Positions 37,409-52,773 of a DNA stretch of 60,530 bases are shown here, piece after piece. A program made the position numbers and the translations under genes. Origin of the DNA: Ophryocystis elektroscirrha (Eukaryota; Apicomplexa; Conoidasida; Neogregarinorida; Ophryocystidae). Below the pieces are notes generated by a model, which was not told the origin of the DNA, did not search any database, and saw only the letters and a list, made by a program, of their open reading frames with translations. Every line of letters begins with the position of its first letter. Within the stretch, counting starts at the first letter, position 1. Location: the NCBI GenBank assembly GCA_030141585.1, contig JAQIFP010000051.1, positions 1 to 60,530 of the forward strand, in the 5' to 3' direction.

Positions 37409-38223
37409 ATGGCTATGACTTCAGAGCAGCAGGACTCTGTTTTAAACTTAACACAATTAGAATTAGGAAAAGGTATTTATTGGGTTACTTACTGAATATG
37501 TTTATATAATCTTTATAATTATATTCCTCAGAATTATCAAAATCCCGTTGTCTAAATTTATGCGAAGTCAGACTCATTCTAATTGATCAGCTTAGAGGAA
37601 CCAATAGAAGAAGTCCACAAGCTTCAACGTAATTATTAGAACTCAAGCAACCCCATCAAATATTGAAATAAATTACACAACTTATTAGATAGTATATCTA
37701 CCATAGAATTCAGTAAAACTTCTAATTATTAATCACTGTTATCAGATATATACAATCAAATTATTCGCTAGATATCCAATATATATATATATATATATAT
37801 ATCTTAAATAATATTAATAATTAATAATATTAATAATTAATAATATTAATAATCATAAATTAATTATAGGGTATGGTGTTTATTTGTATATATTTGTTTA
37901 CTGATATATATATATATAAGTAAATTAATTTTTACAGAATAATTCAACAAGCTTACGAATACGCTGCTGCGTTTGCTCAAATAAAAGTTAGACAAGCAGT
38001 ATTAGATGTTCGGAATATTTTGGAGACTCAATCGGATTTAGCCGAATTTGAAATAGCTTCATTAGTAAATTTGTTTCCCAAAACTCCAGAAGAAGCGAAA
38101 GTAAGAAAAAGTTTGTAATGAATATATTTTTAGCTGCTTATTCCCTCGCTATCACGATTATCTGATGTCAGATTAAATTCAATTTTAGACGAGTTAGATA
38201 CATATCGTATATTTACTGCTTAA
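37409..38223 (+). CDS. RNA polymerase II subunit RPB4
   Basis: Pairs with RPB7 to form the polymerase II stalk. Four exons (37409-37472, 37532-37628, 37938-38100, 38134-38223) total 414 nt, giving 137 residues; human RPB4 has 142. The C-terminal part is diagnostic: FEIASLVNLFPKTPEEAK then LLIPSLSRLSDVRL and ILDELDTYRIF, matching the HRDC-like RPB4 core ([24 protein letters not shown] in human). The N-terminal half has LNLTQLELGK|ELSKSRCLNL and CEVRLIL. Introns are 59, 309 and 33 nt. The start MAMTSEQQ is chosen because the longer upstream frame is in another phase and has no homology. Confidence 0.9.
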
Positions 38224-38369
38224 AAAAAATATTTTTATTTTTACTAGTATTTAAAATATAAATCTTGTTTACTAGCAAAGTAAATAATTTACTCAGAAAA
38301 GCTGCTTAAGTAATCACATTATACAACTTTCTATATGGATTCTAGATTGTTATCCTGATCAAACTAATT

Positions 38370-38691
38370 ATGGAGGAAAATGTAAGTTTCACTTCCAGAG
38401 AAGTTCTTGGTGCGTATATATATATTCTATCATTTTTCCCTTTAAGTAAACATTACTCACTGTAATGATATCGTAGTTTTCTACATATTTTTACTTATAT
38501 CTCAACTTTTTGGATACACAGTTGAGCTATTGTAAGTTTTATTCAATTTCTTTATGTTTTAAATATGAAAAATCTTACTTATCATAAACACATGGTGTGT
38601 GCATCCATGCATGTAATTATTTAGATTGATCAAATTTACACCGTTTATAAAATATGTATAAGTCGTCATAAATAGTCTAAAAAAATTATTT

Positions 38692-38758
<67 letters not shown>

Positions 38759-39097
38759 CGTATATTTAAAAAAATATAAAATGAGAATAATAATAATGAT
38801 AATAACAGTATGCATAAATTCTTTTATATAATTTGAGCAAGCCTGTGTATATATATACATTTACTTTAGTTATTGGCCATTCGCTTTACCCATATACTTT
38901 GTAAATTGTTTGCTGTTGATACCATTATTTCACAATGGTCTAATCCTATATAGAACACCTCCTTTGAATAGTATCAAATACATTTACGGTGAGAAAAATA
39001 TAATATACATAAAAACTAGATAAACCAACAGTTTCTCATAGCAATGAAACGAAATCTATGATTGACATTAAAATTGGTGAAGTCAACAGATTGATCT

Positions 39098-39108
<11 letters not shown>
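38370..39108 (+). CDS. PIG-P, subunit of GPI-GlcNAc transferase
   Basis: Part of the ER enzyme that starts GPI-anchor synthesis by adding GlcNAc to phosphatidylinositol. Four very short exons (38370-38409, 38477-38531, 38870-38988, 39032-39108) add to 291 nt, giving 96 residues. They contain SREVLVFYIFLLISQLFGY (first membrane helix), YWPFALPIYFVNCLLLIPLF (second helix), RTPPLNSIKYIY and IGEVNRLIF. The order and motifs match PIG-P (YWAVALPVY, STSPLDSIHTI, ISEVN in human). Every splice is in phase: CTT G|TT, TT|T TAT, TAC G|TT. All exons are below the size an open-frame search finds. The last 11 bp overlap the end of TTC1 on the other strand. Confidence 0.85.
38701..38765. repeat. TA tract in a PIG-P intron
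   Basis: About 48 nt of uninterrupted TA dinucleotides followed by tatatgta units, inside intron 2 of PIG-P. Confidence 0.9.
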
Positions 39109-40774
<1,666 letters not shown>

Positions 40775-41323
40775 TTTCTGCAAGCATTTTATAAAAATAA
40801 ACTCACTACTTTAGAAGATGTATTAAATACGCAAAATTATAACAAACTTAAAAACGCTTAATTCAGCTTGTTTTTCGTATAATATTCCACTTTAATGACA
40901 AAGTAGAGCTTTAATAGTTATTTATATTTATTAAAACTAAATTGCGTAATCTATTGATAAATTTATTAAAATATGTAAAACGCTTAGTACACAAAATAGA
41001 GGTTATAAATGTGCTAAATACTATTACAAATGTTTGATAAGTGAATTTTTGACCACATAAACATTGACTAATTAAATTAAAACATCTGTATAGTAATATA
41101 TTATTTGATGACACAGAATAAAATAAAGGAAAATACTGTGTATATATATATATATGAGTATATACTTATTAATAAAATCTTACTAACTATAAAATAAATT
41201 CTTACAATGTAGTATAAGAAGAATTATATATAAGGAATATATGGAAAGTGCTTGTAAATTAAGAAAATTTTTGCAATTTTCCTTTAATTTATCCTGATTA
41301 AGCAGATTAAACCCTATTGTTAG
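40775..41323. other. Divergent intergenic region between TTC1 and CCT6
   Basis: About 550 bp between two start codons facing away from each other; it should contain both promoters. A minus-strand open frame (41114..40911, 67 residues, hydrophobic) exists here. I do not call it a gene because it has no recognised family and AT-rich DNA gives such frames easily. Confidence 0.55.
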
Positions 41324-42444
41324 ATGGCTTCTGTGTCAATACTTAATCCAAAAGCTGATGTTTTACGAAAAAGCGCAGCTTTTTTCGCTAACACCAACGC
41401 TGCTAAAGGCTTAATGAATCTTTTAAAAACAAACTTAGGCCCCAGGGGTACTTTAAAAATGCTTGTTGGGGGTGCTGGGCAAATCAAAATAACCAAAGAT
41501 GGTAATGTTCTGTTAAATGAGATGCAAATTCAACATCCTACGGCTTCCATGATTGCTCGAGCTTCTACTGCACAAGATTCAATTATGGGAGACGGGACCA
41601 CTTCTACAGTTATCATAATGGGTGAATTGATGCGTCAAGCGGAAATGTTTTTCAATAAAGGAATCCATCCCCGCGTGTTATGTAACGGTATATCAGAAGC
41701 TAAGACATTTGTGATTGATTTACTGGATAAATTTAAAATACCTGTGAACCCAGAAGACAGAGAAATATTAGAGGCTGTGGCTAGAACGTCTTTGAAAACA
41801 AAACTCCCTTCTACAATAGCTGAACAATTGACGGAAATAGTAGTTGATGCCATTTTATGTATAAAAGACAAATATAAGCCGTATCAGTTAAATTCAGAGG
41901 TCAAAAGCAATCCAACAGACGATATTCAAGAAATTGATTTGTTCATGATAGAAATTCTTCATATGACCCAGTCTCTAGTAACTGAAACCCGTCTAGTTCG
42001 AGGAATGGTAATGGATCACGGAGCAAGACACCCTGACATGCCCAAAAAACTAACTAACTGCTACGTTTTAACTTGCAACGTTTCACTTGAATACGAAAGA
42101 ACTGAAGTCCATTCTGGGTTCTTTTACTCTAGCGCAGAACAGAGAGCAAAATTGGTAGATTCCGAACGTCAATTTACCGACAACAAAGTTTTAAAAATTA
42201 TAGAGCTAAAAAATGAGGTAACACAATAAATTATAATATTTCATTTTTTTATGAAAAAAAAAACCCTCTAAATTTAACATTATTACTCTAAAATAACTAT
42301 TGTTAAACATAGTATTAAATATATACCCCCATACATTTTAACGTATATTTATATACATACGTGTATTTATATATGTATACATATACATATCTTTAATAAA
42401 ATTCGATAAATTATATCAATTCAGACATACTCTGATACGTTACA

Positions 42445-42489
<45 letters not shown>

Positions 42490-42606
42490 GTGTTTATATT
42501 TACATATATCTATTTATAAAATTTATTTATATATATCTATATATATTCATATATATTTATAAGTAATTATTCATATTCATATAAATTTATTTATATTATA
42601 TACATT

Positions 42607-42646
<40 letters not shown>

Positions 42647-44113
42647 TGAGTGTAATTAACAAAATTAATTTATATAAATTATGTATCAAATATGCAGCAT
42701 AGTTATACATAATATATTTAAGGGAATATTGACTATATGGGAGATAAATATCTAAACAATTTACCATATAACTTAGGTTTGTACTCCTGAAAATAAAATG
42801 AACTTTGTTGTATTTAACCAAAAAGGAATCGATCCAGTCTCCTTAGACATGCTTGCTAGAGAAGGAATATTTGCCTTAAGAAGAGTGAAAAGACGCAACA
42901 TGGAACGTTTAACGTTATGCTGTGGAGGAAATCCAGTCAATTCAGTGGATGATGTATCTCTAGATGACTTGGGCTATGCTGGACTGGTATGTTATTATAG
43001 TTTATATACGCATTATCACCTTTAAGTATATATATTCATCTTCTTATATTTAATCGTAAATAGATAGACTTATTAAGTCTTATTGTTATTGTGCCAATAT
43101 CTTTTCATTGTAGGTATACGAAGAAGGTATTGGAGACGAACGATGGACTTTTGTTGAAGATGTAAAAATGAAAGGAAGCTGCTGCATTTTAGTGAAAGGT
43201 CCAAATGACCATTCTATAAATCAAATCAAAGATGCCATTCGTGATGGTCTTCGTGCTGTTAAAAATACAATCGAAGATAAAGCCGTTCTGCCAGGCGCTG
43301 GAGCCGTTGAAGTAGCAGCTTATTGTCATTTACAGGTAAATAGTAAAATTTAGCAATTTATTATATTATGGTATGTCGGGATTCACTTCTATATAATATT
43401 AATAGTAATTGTTGCTTTTATTAATTAGATCTAAATTTATGGATATAAATTTATATCGTGTGTATTTTCTCAGGAACATATAAGAAATAACCTTCGAGGA
43501 AAAATCAAATACGGAGCACAAGCATTTGCAGAAAGTTTATTGGTTATTCCAAAAACTTTGACAGAAAATTCTGGCTTAGATGTTGAGGTACTATACATAT
43601 TGCGCTTGCAAAAAAAAGAAATCATCTTATAAATTTTGACATAAATATACATAAATCTGTATTGGTGTATGTATAAAAAAATATGTGTATTAACTTCAAA
43701 ACAAACATAGCATAATTTACATGTATAGCTATAGCTAATTTTATGAATTTTTGCTTAAGTTTATATATAGATAAAAATATACATCAATTTCATATGGCAT
43801 GGTTTTTTGTATATAAATGGTATTAAACCATAAAAATAAATATGCTTTCTTTATAAAATAATTTGAATAAATTAATAATACAATATAGGAAACGGTATTG
43901 GAATTAACTGAACGGTACGAAGAAACCAAAGAGCTTTACGGGTTGGATATATATACGGGAAAACCAACATCGCCAGTTACTGAAGGAATATTTGACAACT
44001 TTTCCGTCAAAAAACACTGTTTGTCGTTAGTACCAGCTTTGGCACAGCAATTATTGACTGTTGATGAAATAATTAAAGCTGGTAAAGCAATGAGTAATAA
44101 ACAAGGAATGTAA
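41324..44113 (+). CDS. CCT6: T-complex chaperonin subunit zeta
   Basis: A subunit of the cytosolic TRiC/CCT chaperonin that folds actin and tubulin. The first exon (41324 to about 42216) has the group II chaperonin signature motifs [26 protein letters not shown] and [14 protein letters not shown] (the ATPase GDGTT). It also has [10 protein letters not shown] and [18 protein letters not shown], typical of the zeta subunit. Later exons contain [65 protein letters not shown] and [20 protein letters not shown]. The last exon has [32 protein letters not shown] and a stop at 44113. The reading is continuous across five exons. The long first intron (about 42217-42787) is TA-rich. Confidence 0.95.
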
Positions 44114-44133
44114 TTTTTTTTCTTTTTCTTTTT

Positions 44134-47100
44134 TCATATAGCTGGTTGTAAATGTTTTGTATGCCAATAAGCTTCACTCTCTACCAAACGCTGTATCAAT
44201 AATTGACGCATCCCTGCATAAGTCCGTGTCTGTTCTTCCTTGGTGTCTTCAGAGATTTCAGGACTTATAGGAAGTCCTCTTCTCAAGCATAGTTTCTCTA
44301 AACAGGTAAGATCAAGCGAGTTCCATTCCTGTAAATAAATGTATAAGTTGATTATTCCAATCAAGCTATACTACAGTTATATTTATGAAAGACACACGTT
44401 TTTAGAAGGAAAAATGTGTATTTGTTGTAAGCAGTCGCTAATATGATCATTTAAAATAAATTTATGTTTAAATACTGCATTCAACTTACTTTAACATTTT
44501 CTCTTATCCAAAAAGGGTATGTGGCTAGCATAATTGCTTCATTGACTGGAGCCCCATCAAGTTTAGGGTTAAATGTTTTATCAGTTTCAGGTAACGGCTT
44601 AATAGTAGTATTTAAAAGATTCTCCAATGTTTTGGAATCTTTTAAAAAACAAGATTCTAATCCCTATTTTGTAATGAATATATTTAATATATTACTTTTA
44701 TATAAAGAGGCGGATATAAGGACAGACTTTCCCACATACGTAAAATTTTCATTACCCTCTCTTTCATAGACTGGATAGTGAGCCTTCCGGTTAATTTTTG
44801 TAACACTTAGCAAACACACAAATAAGAATAAATACATATTATTGAAATTTATGTACAAATAATTAAATTGATACGTTTATACAAATGTTAATACCTACAT
44901 ATATCGTATAATACGTATAGTAATATTTATTTAATTATTATTCTTATTATCATAATATTATCATTATATTTACTATTATTCTTATAATGATTATTATTAT
45001 AATTATAATTATTATATTCATTATTATAATTATTATAATTATTATTATTATAATTATTATTATTATAATTATTATAATTATAATTATTATATTATTATAA
45101 TAATTATTCTTATTATAAAAATTATTCGTATTATAATAATTATTATAATAAACATATTATTAATATTTATATGGGTATAAATATTGAGGCAAACTTATAG
45201 ACATAATATACATGAGTTTACTTAAGATATATTGGATTATAATAACCATACCTTTTCTGCTATGATTCATAATCTCAGGAATATGGTTTTCTAAACAACG
45301 TCGGTAGGTATGCGCAGTTTGTTGAGCCCTGGAGGCATTGTGAAGAATATCTGATACTAGGTATAAACGTGCTATCTGTAATAAACGTAATTAAATAATG
45401 AATATAAGGGACTGCTATCTAAAACTAAAGTTATTTTTATCTGGTATATACTTTCAGATCAAGACTACAATTGTCAGTTGTTAGTGACTCCAGTAAATAT
45501 TCAGATATTTCAGATGCATGGTTAGAGTTATCCAAACAAAATGTCATTGCATTCAATATAGAATTTCTGGAAAAATAATTATTGGAAATTAATTAATATA
45601 ATAAAGTATTTATTTCACCGATAATTTATCTACGTAATTTTGTTCTATATATACACTATTTGAGTCAGATATGATAACACGTATATGGTAAAATAATTAA
45701 TTATGAAAGATTACCTTTCTCTTGTCAGATTCATTAATATGTTTTCTAATTCTTCTCTAGTTTCTTCATTCATGGGGTTCATATGTCCTATGTTGAGAGA
45801 GCGACTACGATGAGAAATATCGGCTCCAAATTTAGCAGCCATACTAATCAATATAATACCTCATATAATACTTACGTGTCATCTTGATACTCTAACCCTG
45901 GAGGATGCCAAACTCGACATCCTTCAAACATCTGAAAAGGTTCTACTCTCCAATGTCTTAATGTATTCCCTTGAGCAAGTGAGTATAACTTCCATCTAAT
46001 TGAATTTGTATACTTTAAACTACACTTTGAACAATTACCTGTAATAATTTGCATTCTCAGTGTCAGTTTCAGTCAGAAACCTGTACAACCCTACAAAGAC
46101 ACTAAGTGACATTGATGCTTCTTACTATTTCCGCTCTCCCGTTCTTTCAAAAGCTTCTCTAAAGGAATGCCATCCTAAATGATAATGAAGCCAACTAAGT
46201 CTTACTTCCTTAACGTACTGAGCGACTAAATCAATTATCGTTTTTTGACGAGCATCGACAGGTACAGTTACATATATAGGAGGCTCTTTGATTTTTAATA
46301 TTTGAATTTGGAACATTGACATAGAATCCGGAAGACACGTTGATTCCATAGGTAAAGTTACACTATCAGACGGTGTACAGTAAGGCATTTGAGAACACAT
46401 TTGAGGCATCATATTAGGATGAGGCATCATATTGGGAGGCATGAAATTCGACGGATTTACCATATGTAGTGGCATCATATTCGGGTGAGACATCATTTTG
46501 GGAAGATGCATCATGTGTGGTGGAGTTTTCATCAAGTTTGAAGACATATACTGGAGCTGCATTAAATGTGGTAGGAATGGCATCATGTGAGGAGGAACCA
46601 TGTCCATATTACTGGGTGGCATAAAATTTGGCATCATATGTGAAGAACCTCCTGTTGGAGACGATTGATGCATCATCATAAGGGGAGGAGGAGGGGGGGG
46701 GATTTTAGACTGTTGTGCAATTTGTGGAATAGGTTGCGGAGAAGGAGGAGCTGTTTTCCCCCAACCAATGCGAATAGGAAGACCAAAAAATTCAACACCA
46801 TCTAAAGATTTTCTAGCGTTTTCAGCTTGAATATGATTTTCAAAACTAACAAAGCCGCAATAGCGTCTTCTCGAGCGTTCTTCATCCGTTCTAGGATACA
46901 TAATTTTCACACTTGTAATTTTTCCAAATCTAGAAAACTGTTGGAACAAAAGATCCTCTGTCATCTATAAAATAAATAAAATAGACTCTTAACAAAAATA
47001 TATATATATTTGAGATTACTGATCATACGTAAAGACGAATGACACATATAGTATAACTAGTACTTAAGCAAACACATTATATAGTGATCAATATTATTAT

Positions 47101-47731
47101 AAACAAGTCGTGCTGGGAGTTTCGTACATTTGTAGATAAATTTCCTAAATACAAATTGCAATTTTTCATATCTTCAATTGATTTTATTTCTTTTTGTAGG
47201 CGCAATTTTGGGTCGAGCATTTCTTGCTTTTGCTTTATTTCTACAGGGTCTATAAAAAAATTTATCATACCTTCTAAAAATAAATCAATTTCTCGAACTT
47301 TGTTTGTTTTTTGAGTAAATGAACTTTCTGGAGCGTCTTGCGTGATACCACCGATGCCTCCGATGCCTTTACCTAATTCGGTTCTCACTGTGGATGAAAA
47401 ATTTGAGGACGTTGTTGCCGCCGCTCGATTTTGTAATGATTCTGTGGAAGGTGGAAGCCATAAACTTTTCTGACAACTCATTATATAACTTTAAAAATTA
47501 CCTTAGTTGATTGGAATGGAGGTAAGCTTTGCTGAGAATCATCCTCAGTTTCCAATTCTGTTGAACCGGGAATGATAACTCCAGCTAAAAAAAAAAAAAT
47601 TGGATATATATATTTATGTATATGTTAATCCTTTCATATAGCAAAATTATTTAACGAAAACGGCTATATAATCATTTTGGGCATTAGTACATATTTTAAA
47701 TTAAATATATAAATATATATATTATAGATAA

Positions 47732-47790
<59 letters not shown>

Positions 47791-48486
47791 TATAGGTATG
47801 TGTATATAATTATATATATATATATAGATATATGTAATTATATATGTATATATATATGTATATATATGTACTTATATGTACTTATATGTATATATATGTA
47901 TATATTTGTATATATATCTATAAATATGTATACATATGTGTATATTATTTAAATATGTATAAGTATGTGTATATACATGTAAACTATTAATTTAATCTTG
48001 TAATAGTATTTCAATAATATGCAAATGAATATAGAAATAATATATTGTAAACGTTAATGAATGTGGTATATAAGAATTAATTTAACATTATATAAGAAAA
48101 AAAATCTACACATGTATTGCAATGTATAATATACGTACATTATGCATATTACATTTGCATGCATAATTGTTGGTTAACATAAGTAAGAAAATTACCTTTT
48201 ACGAAACGGCAAGAAGAGTCTTCATCATTGACTTCAAAAGAACGAACAAATTCTGCGTATACTCTAGCAGTTTCTTCTTGTTCCTGAAGACATTATTTTG
48301 AAAGTAATAAAATATATAAAAAGTAACTCATCACTTAATTACATGTTAAAAAAAAATTAAACGTAAAAAGTTGAAGATAATCAGTGAATAAATAAAGAAA
48401 AAAAATGTAGCAAAAAAATTAATTTAACTTACTCGCAGTTTCTCAGCGTCTTCATCTTTGTTTTTACGCTTAATTGGCCCGAACAT
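44134..48486 (-). CDS. U2SURP/SR140, U2 snRNP-associated protein (RRM, SURP, CID)
   Basis: A pre-mRNA splicing factor bound to the U2 snRNP. The start is MFGPIKRKNKDEDAEKLR (48486), then EQEETARVYAEFVRSFEV (48290-48200) and an RRM spread over two exons: NCNLYLGNLSTN (near 47150) and LLFQQFSRFGKITSVKIMYP with RRRYCGFVSFEN (46960-46830). A long Met/Pro/His-rich linker follows (46750-46380). The SURP region has TIIDLVAQYVKEV and LAQGNTLRHWRVEPFQMF. A CID domain follows: ELENILMNLT, MTFCLDNSNHASEISEYLLE and KIARLYLVSDILHNAS (45800-45330). The end contains LDGAPVNEAIMLA and LEKLCLRRGLPISPEI. The same order occurs in human U2SURP. Introns contain a large ATT block and a GATA tract. Confidence 0.92.
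44925..45160. repeat. ATT/ATAATT low-complexity block in a U2SURP intron
   Basis: About 230 nt of irregular attatt and ataatt units, almost free of G and C. It lies within an intron. Confidence 0.9.
47724..47792. repeat. GATA tetranucleotide microsatellite in a U2SURP intron
   Basis: About 16 copies of gata (written tagatagata from 47733) with one imperfect unit near the start, followed by looser tatatgta repeats to about 47940. Confidence 0.95.
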
Positions 48487-48509
48487 ATCGACGCGCCGGA
48501 ACGCTACTG

Positions 48510-50099
48510 ATGTCGAAAGACGCTAAGCGTTTGACGCAATTATGTCAAAGGCTGTGCGTAAGTGATGTTGTATGTGTTCAGCGGTCTGCACTACACACAC
48601 TTGGTCAATATATTGAATCTGAACAGCTTACGCTAGACAAGCAAACAATTTTAATAATAAAAACCATACTTTTTCAACTTATTGGATTACAAGATATTTC
48701 CCCTTTTCAAGCGAGTAATATACACAAACTTGAGAATAGCTGATTTTTCTTATATACGCAATTAAACATACACAAAAATGACTTCTCTTATCAGACATTT
48801 CGATATAAGTCTATTTGTACTATATCTTTATACATCACATTACCTTAATTATTTGCCATAAGCTACTCAAAATATCTACAAAAATCATTATCTTATTAAA
48901 TAATACTTCTAAACTTCTTATTGTATTTAATACAAACACATCTCCAATTAATAATTGGAGTTTCATTTACCTATAATATTTCGATACGGTTATATTTGAT
49001 AATCCAAAATCGCTTTAATAAATATGAACTAAACCTTTACAACGTGTGTATAAGTACACCATGTACACATTTTGTATATTTGCGCACACGTGCAATAATA
49101 TTAGTTCATAAAATGAAAAGAAATTTATTTGAAAAGACACATATGAATCTAACGCTGTTAAAGTTATAAAAAAAAGAACCATCGTTGTAAATATAGAAAT
49201 TACCGGTCAATATTTTAGAAGAGTGTATATTTATTTCTATGTGTGTATCTCCCGTGTAATTATAGTTTAGTAAATGTTACTAATAGCACTAAATATTTTA
49301 ATTATAATATTATTAATTCGGTAAAAAATATATATTACTTTATATAGATATAAATATTGAGATACCTAAAAGCCCCCAGCTTATTGAAGATGCCTTGAAC
49401 TTATACAAAAGAATTCTCGAAATTCAAGATAGTTCAGAAAATGCAATGGTTTCTACTTTGCAAACATTGAAAGGTTGTTTTTCGGCTTTAATAACACAAA
49501 AGCAAAATATACCGGAAGAAGCATTGCACTGGGTTGTTCATAGTGCCTATAAATATCTAGAACTAGACACCAGTAAAGAGTCTCAAAATACTGTTGAAAC
49601 CGTAAAGACGCAGTTTATATCTCTCATATCTCCTATACTAGACTTACCAGATCCAAATATTGTTTTAATAATATTTGGCGAATGTTTCATGTATATGTAC
49701 AGATGTAGTGCACTAACGGATTCTGCTTATGTGAGTTTCTAAAAGCTCATATATACTCTAGGCTCATAACTTTTTGTTAGCCATAATTCCTTATTTTTGT
49801 AAACGATCTGTGGTAAATCTTTTTTGTATTAATTTATGTTTATTCAGGAATTGCAGTTTATTATGCAATGCAGAGAATACACTCTTTTTGCTATACCTTT
49901 CTCATCATCAGAATATGCTTGGAAAATTTACTATCAGTGTACACTCTCTATATGCCAACAAACTAGATATGACTCCACGCAACTATTAAATAATCGTGAA
50001 GAAATTTCGCAAACAAATTTATTCTTACCTACTTCTAGTAATAACTATATGTTTATCATTAATACAGTAAAAATCAACAATAAAAATGTATAAACTATC

Positions 50100-50135
<36 letters not shown>

Positions 50136-51931
50136 CAAGTATATGTATATATATACATGAATATTATTATTAGTACTATTTTGCACATATTATTCACTGT
50201 ATTTTATCTGAATAAGTCAGCCTGCACAATAATCTAAGTCTTTTTTGTAAACTAACTGATAACTAAATATCTATACACTCATGATTTTAGTTAATATAAA
50301 TTACTTGTACTGTATATTTTGTATGCTGTGCAAGTTTAGTTTAAATTACGATAAAAAAGATGTTTAAATATTGATTCTCATTATTATTAAATGCTGTGTT
50401 ATTCAGTTGCCTTCTCTGCTCTAGTTGACTATGCAAAAAAATTGCTGGATTATGACAAGAAGCCAATTTACTCAAAAAAATCAGTAAAACTGCTATTAAG
50501 TTACGCAATAGAAACTTCCCTTATATCTATATACAGCGGGCAATACGTAAAACTACTTATGGTCAATTGGTTATAGGCGAGAAATGCCATTTATTACCCT
50601 TTCATTATTAAACTATTACCAAATATTCCTACGGAAATTATTGAGGAATGTATCAGTATAATTATTTTATGGCTTGGCTTTTTGCTATGGATATTGAGCG
50701 GACAATCAATTAACTATTTGGAACCCGTAACAATTTTTTTTCTCATAATTTGTATTCATTAGGTTTTTGAGTGCGTAGTGAAAACACTTGAATACTTATC
50801 AAAAAATCCGAATTTAAAGTTTTCTGAATTTAATGATCTCTTTTTTTATCTGTACACATCCCTTGTAAAACTATGGGACACGGAGACTAGTACTTTAGCA
50901 ATCCCGTTCATCAAAGATATTTTGTTGAAATTGAAGAATTTTGGTATGTCACTACATACATAAATTATGTACCCGCATTTACGGGAATATTATATACAAT
51001 GAATACTATATAATATGTTACAATAATAATATTACTTAGCCTATCATTTAACAAATAATGAATATATAAATTACATATATAATTACCAAAAACATAAAAG
51101 TTGAGCACAAAGAACTATCGGTATGTTTGAGCATTACAAAAAAAAATAACTTGTGCACTATTTAACATATAAAATGTGTTTCCTTTAGGTTTTTATGAAA
51201 ATATGGTAGTATTCGAACATCGTTCATGTGATCTAACTTCAGCTGATCCTTACTCACCCCAAAGCACATGTCCCACGTCGGAATCATTGAATCATTCCAA
51301 CCAACTTCTATTTAACAATTCCTCTAAAATAGAAAAAGGAGATGACTATTTAACAGACGATTACATGACGTATACCCCTTTCATAGAGCAACTTTATAAT
51401 ATTTCTTTTACTCTCAAATACGTAAACACTTTTGCAAAACTGCCTTCTTTCGATTTTAATCCTTCACCATTTATAAAAGATCTTACTTGTTACCAGTATG
51501 GAGTTATCCTCAATATAAGACCTAAAAACCACTCAAACAACTCTAAAGAGTGCCAATTTGCTTGTAAAATAATCAAAGATGTTATAATGGAAATATTTCA
51601 CTGCCATTGGGACATTTATATGCTTGAATCATTAACTTATCCATTAACTCGACTTATATATCCAAATGAAGAACTGAATACACTATTGAAACCTTTTAAT
51701 TGCACACAAATTGTACTGGAAAGCTTGCATGTTCTATCCGCGAAATTCGGTTTAGCAAAATTTCTAGTACCTGTAAGATTTAGATTAAATTTTATAAAGT
51801 TATGGTCACAATAAATTGATATTGTTTCGGTCAATATTAACAGTATAAAGATTATTGATAGTTATTCTGATTACAATATAAATTTATTTGTATCTTTCAT
51901 TATATACCACTTTTGCAAATTTCCGTATAAT

Positions 51932-51978
<47 letters not shown>

Positions 51979-52738
51979 TTATAAAATAATATTGTGTAAT
52001 ATATATTTGCTAAATTATCTTTATAATTATAGTGTAGTGAAACTGCTTATTTATGTGTTTTAGAGATTATATTCTCTCTTTGCTACGGCATACTCTTCTT
52101 CTAATTTTTTCCCAAAGTCTTGTGCTGGTTTTGAATTTGACGAATTTAGAAAAGCAGTCGCTTTGACAAATTTAGGTCACCTCTACATGTGTAGAGATTT
52201 AAGCTTTTCCAAAATAGAGACCTATTTTCTTTATAACGCTTCTTTAGAAACAATAATTCGTTTAGTTCAATTTCGCTTATTTAATGATATAGCTGAAATT
52301 TCTCCTTTTGAAGTTGTAGACTCTTTAAAAGAAATACAAGCAGGTCTTAAAGATGTCAATCCATATATACGCGGATTTTCATTAGAATGCATAACACGAC
52401 TTTGCTGTCTGAGTTACATGAATTTTGACAAAGTAAGCTTTTAATTAATATAATTGAAAAACAAATTATATATATTTCTGCGTACAAATGTACTATTATC
52501 TATATATAAATATAGATATTTATTAAGATATTTATATATATTTAGACAATTATATACTTGGATATTTATACATATATATATATTGAGATAGATAGATATT
52601 TATATATAATTAAATATTTATATGTATTTAGATATATATATACATGGATATTTATATATATATATATATATATTGAGGTAGATAGATATTTATATATAAT
52701 TAAATATTTATATGTATTTAGATATATATATACATGGA

Positions 52739-52773
<35 letters not shown>

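Noticed and set aside
37318..37509. 63-residue open frame
   Set aside because: Wrong frame over the RPB4 first exon; the RPB4 reading has homology and correct splices.
40911..41114. 67-residue hydrophobic open frame, minus strand
   Set aside because: Sits in the TTC1/CCT6 promoter region, has no recognised family, and such frames are common in AT-rich DNA. Not excluded.
44464..44769. 101-residue plus-strand frame
   Set aside because: Antisense of a U2SURP exon with the conserved LDGAPVNEA segment.
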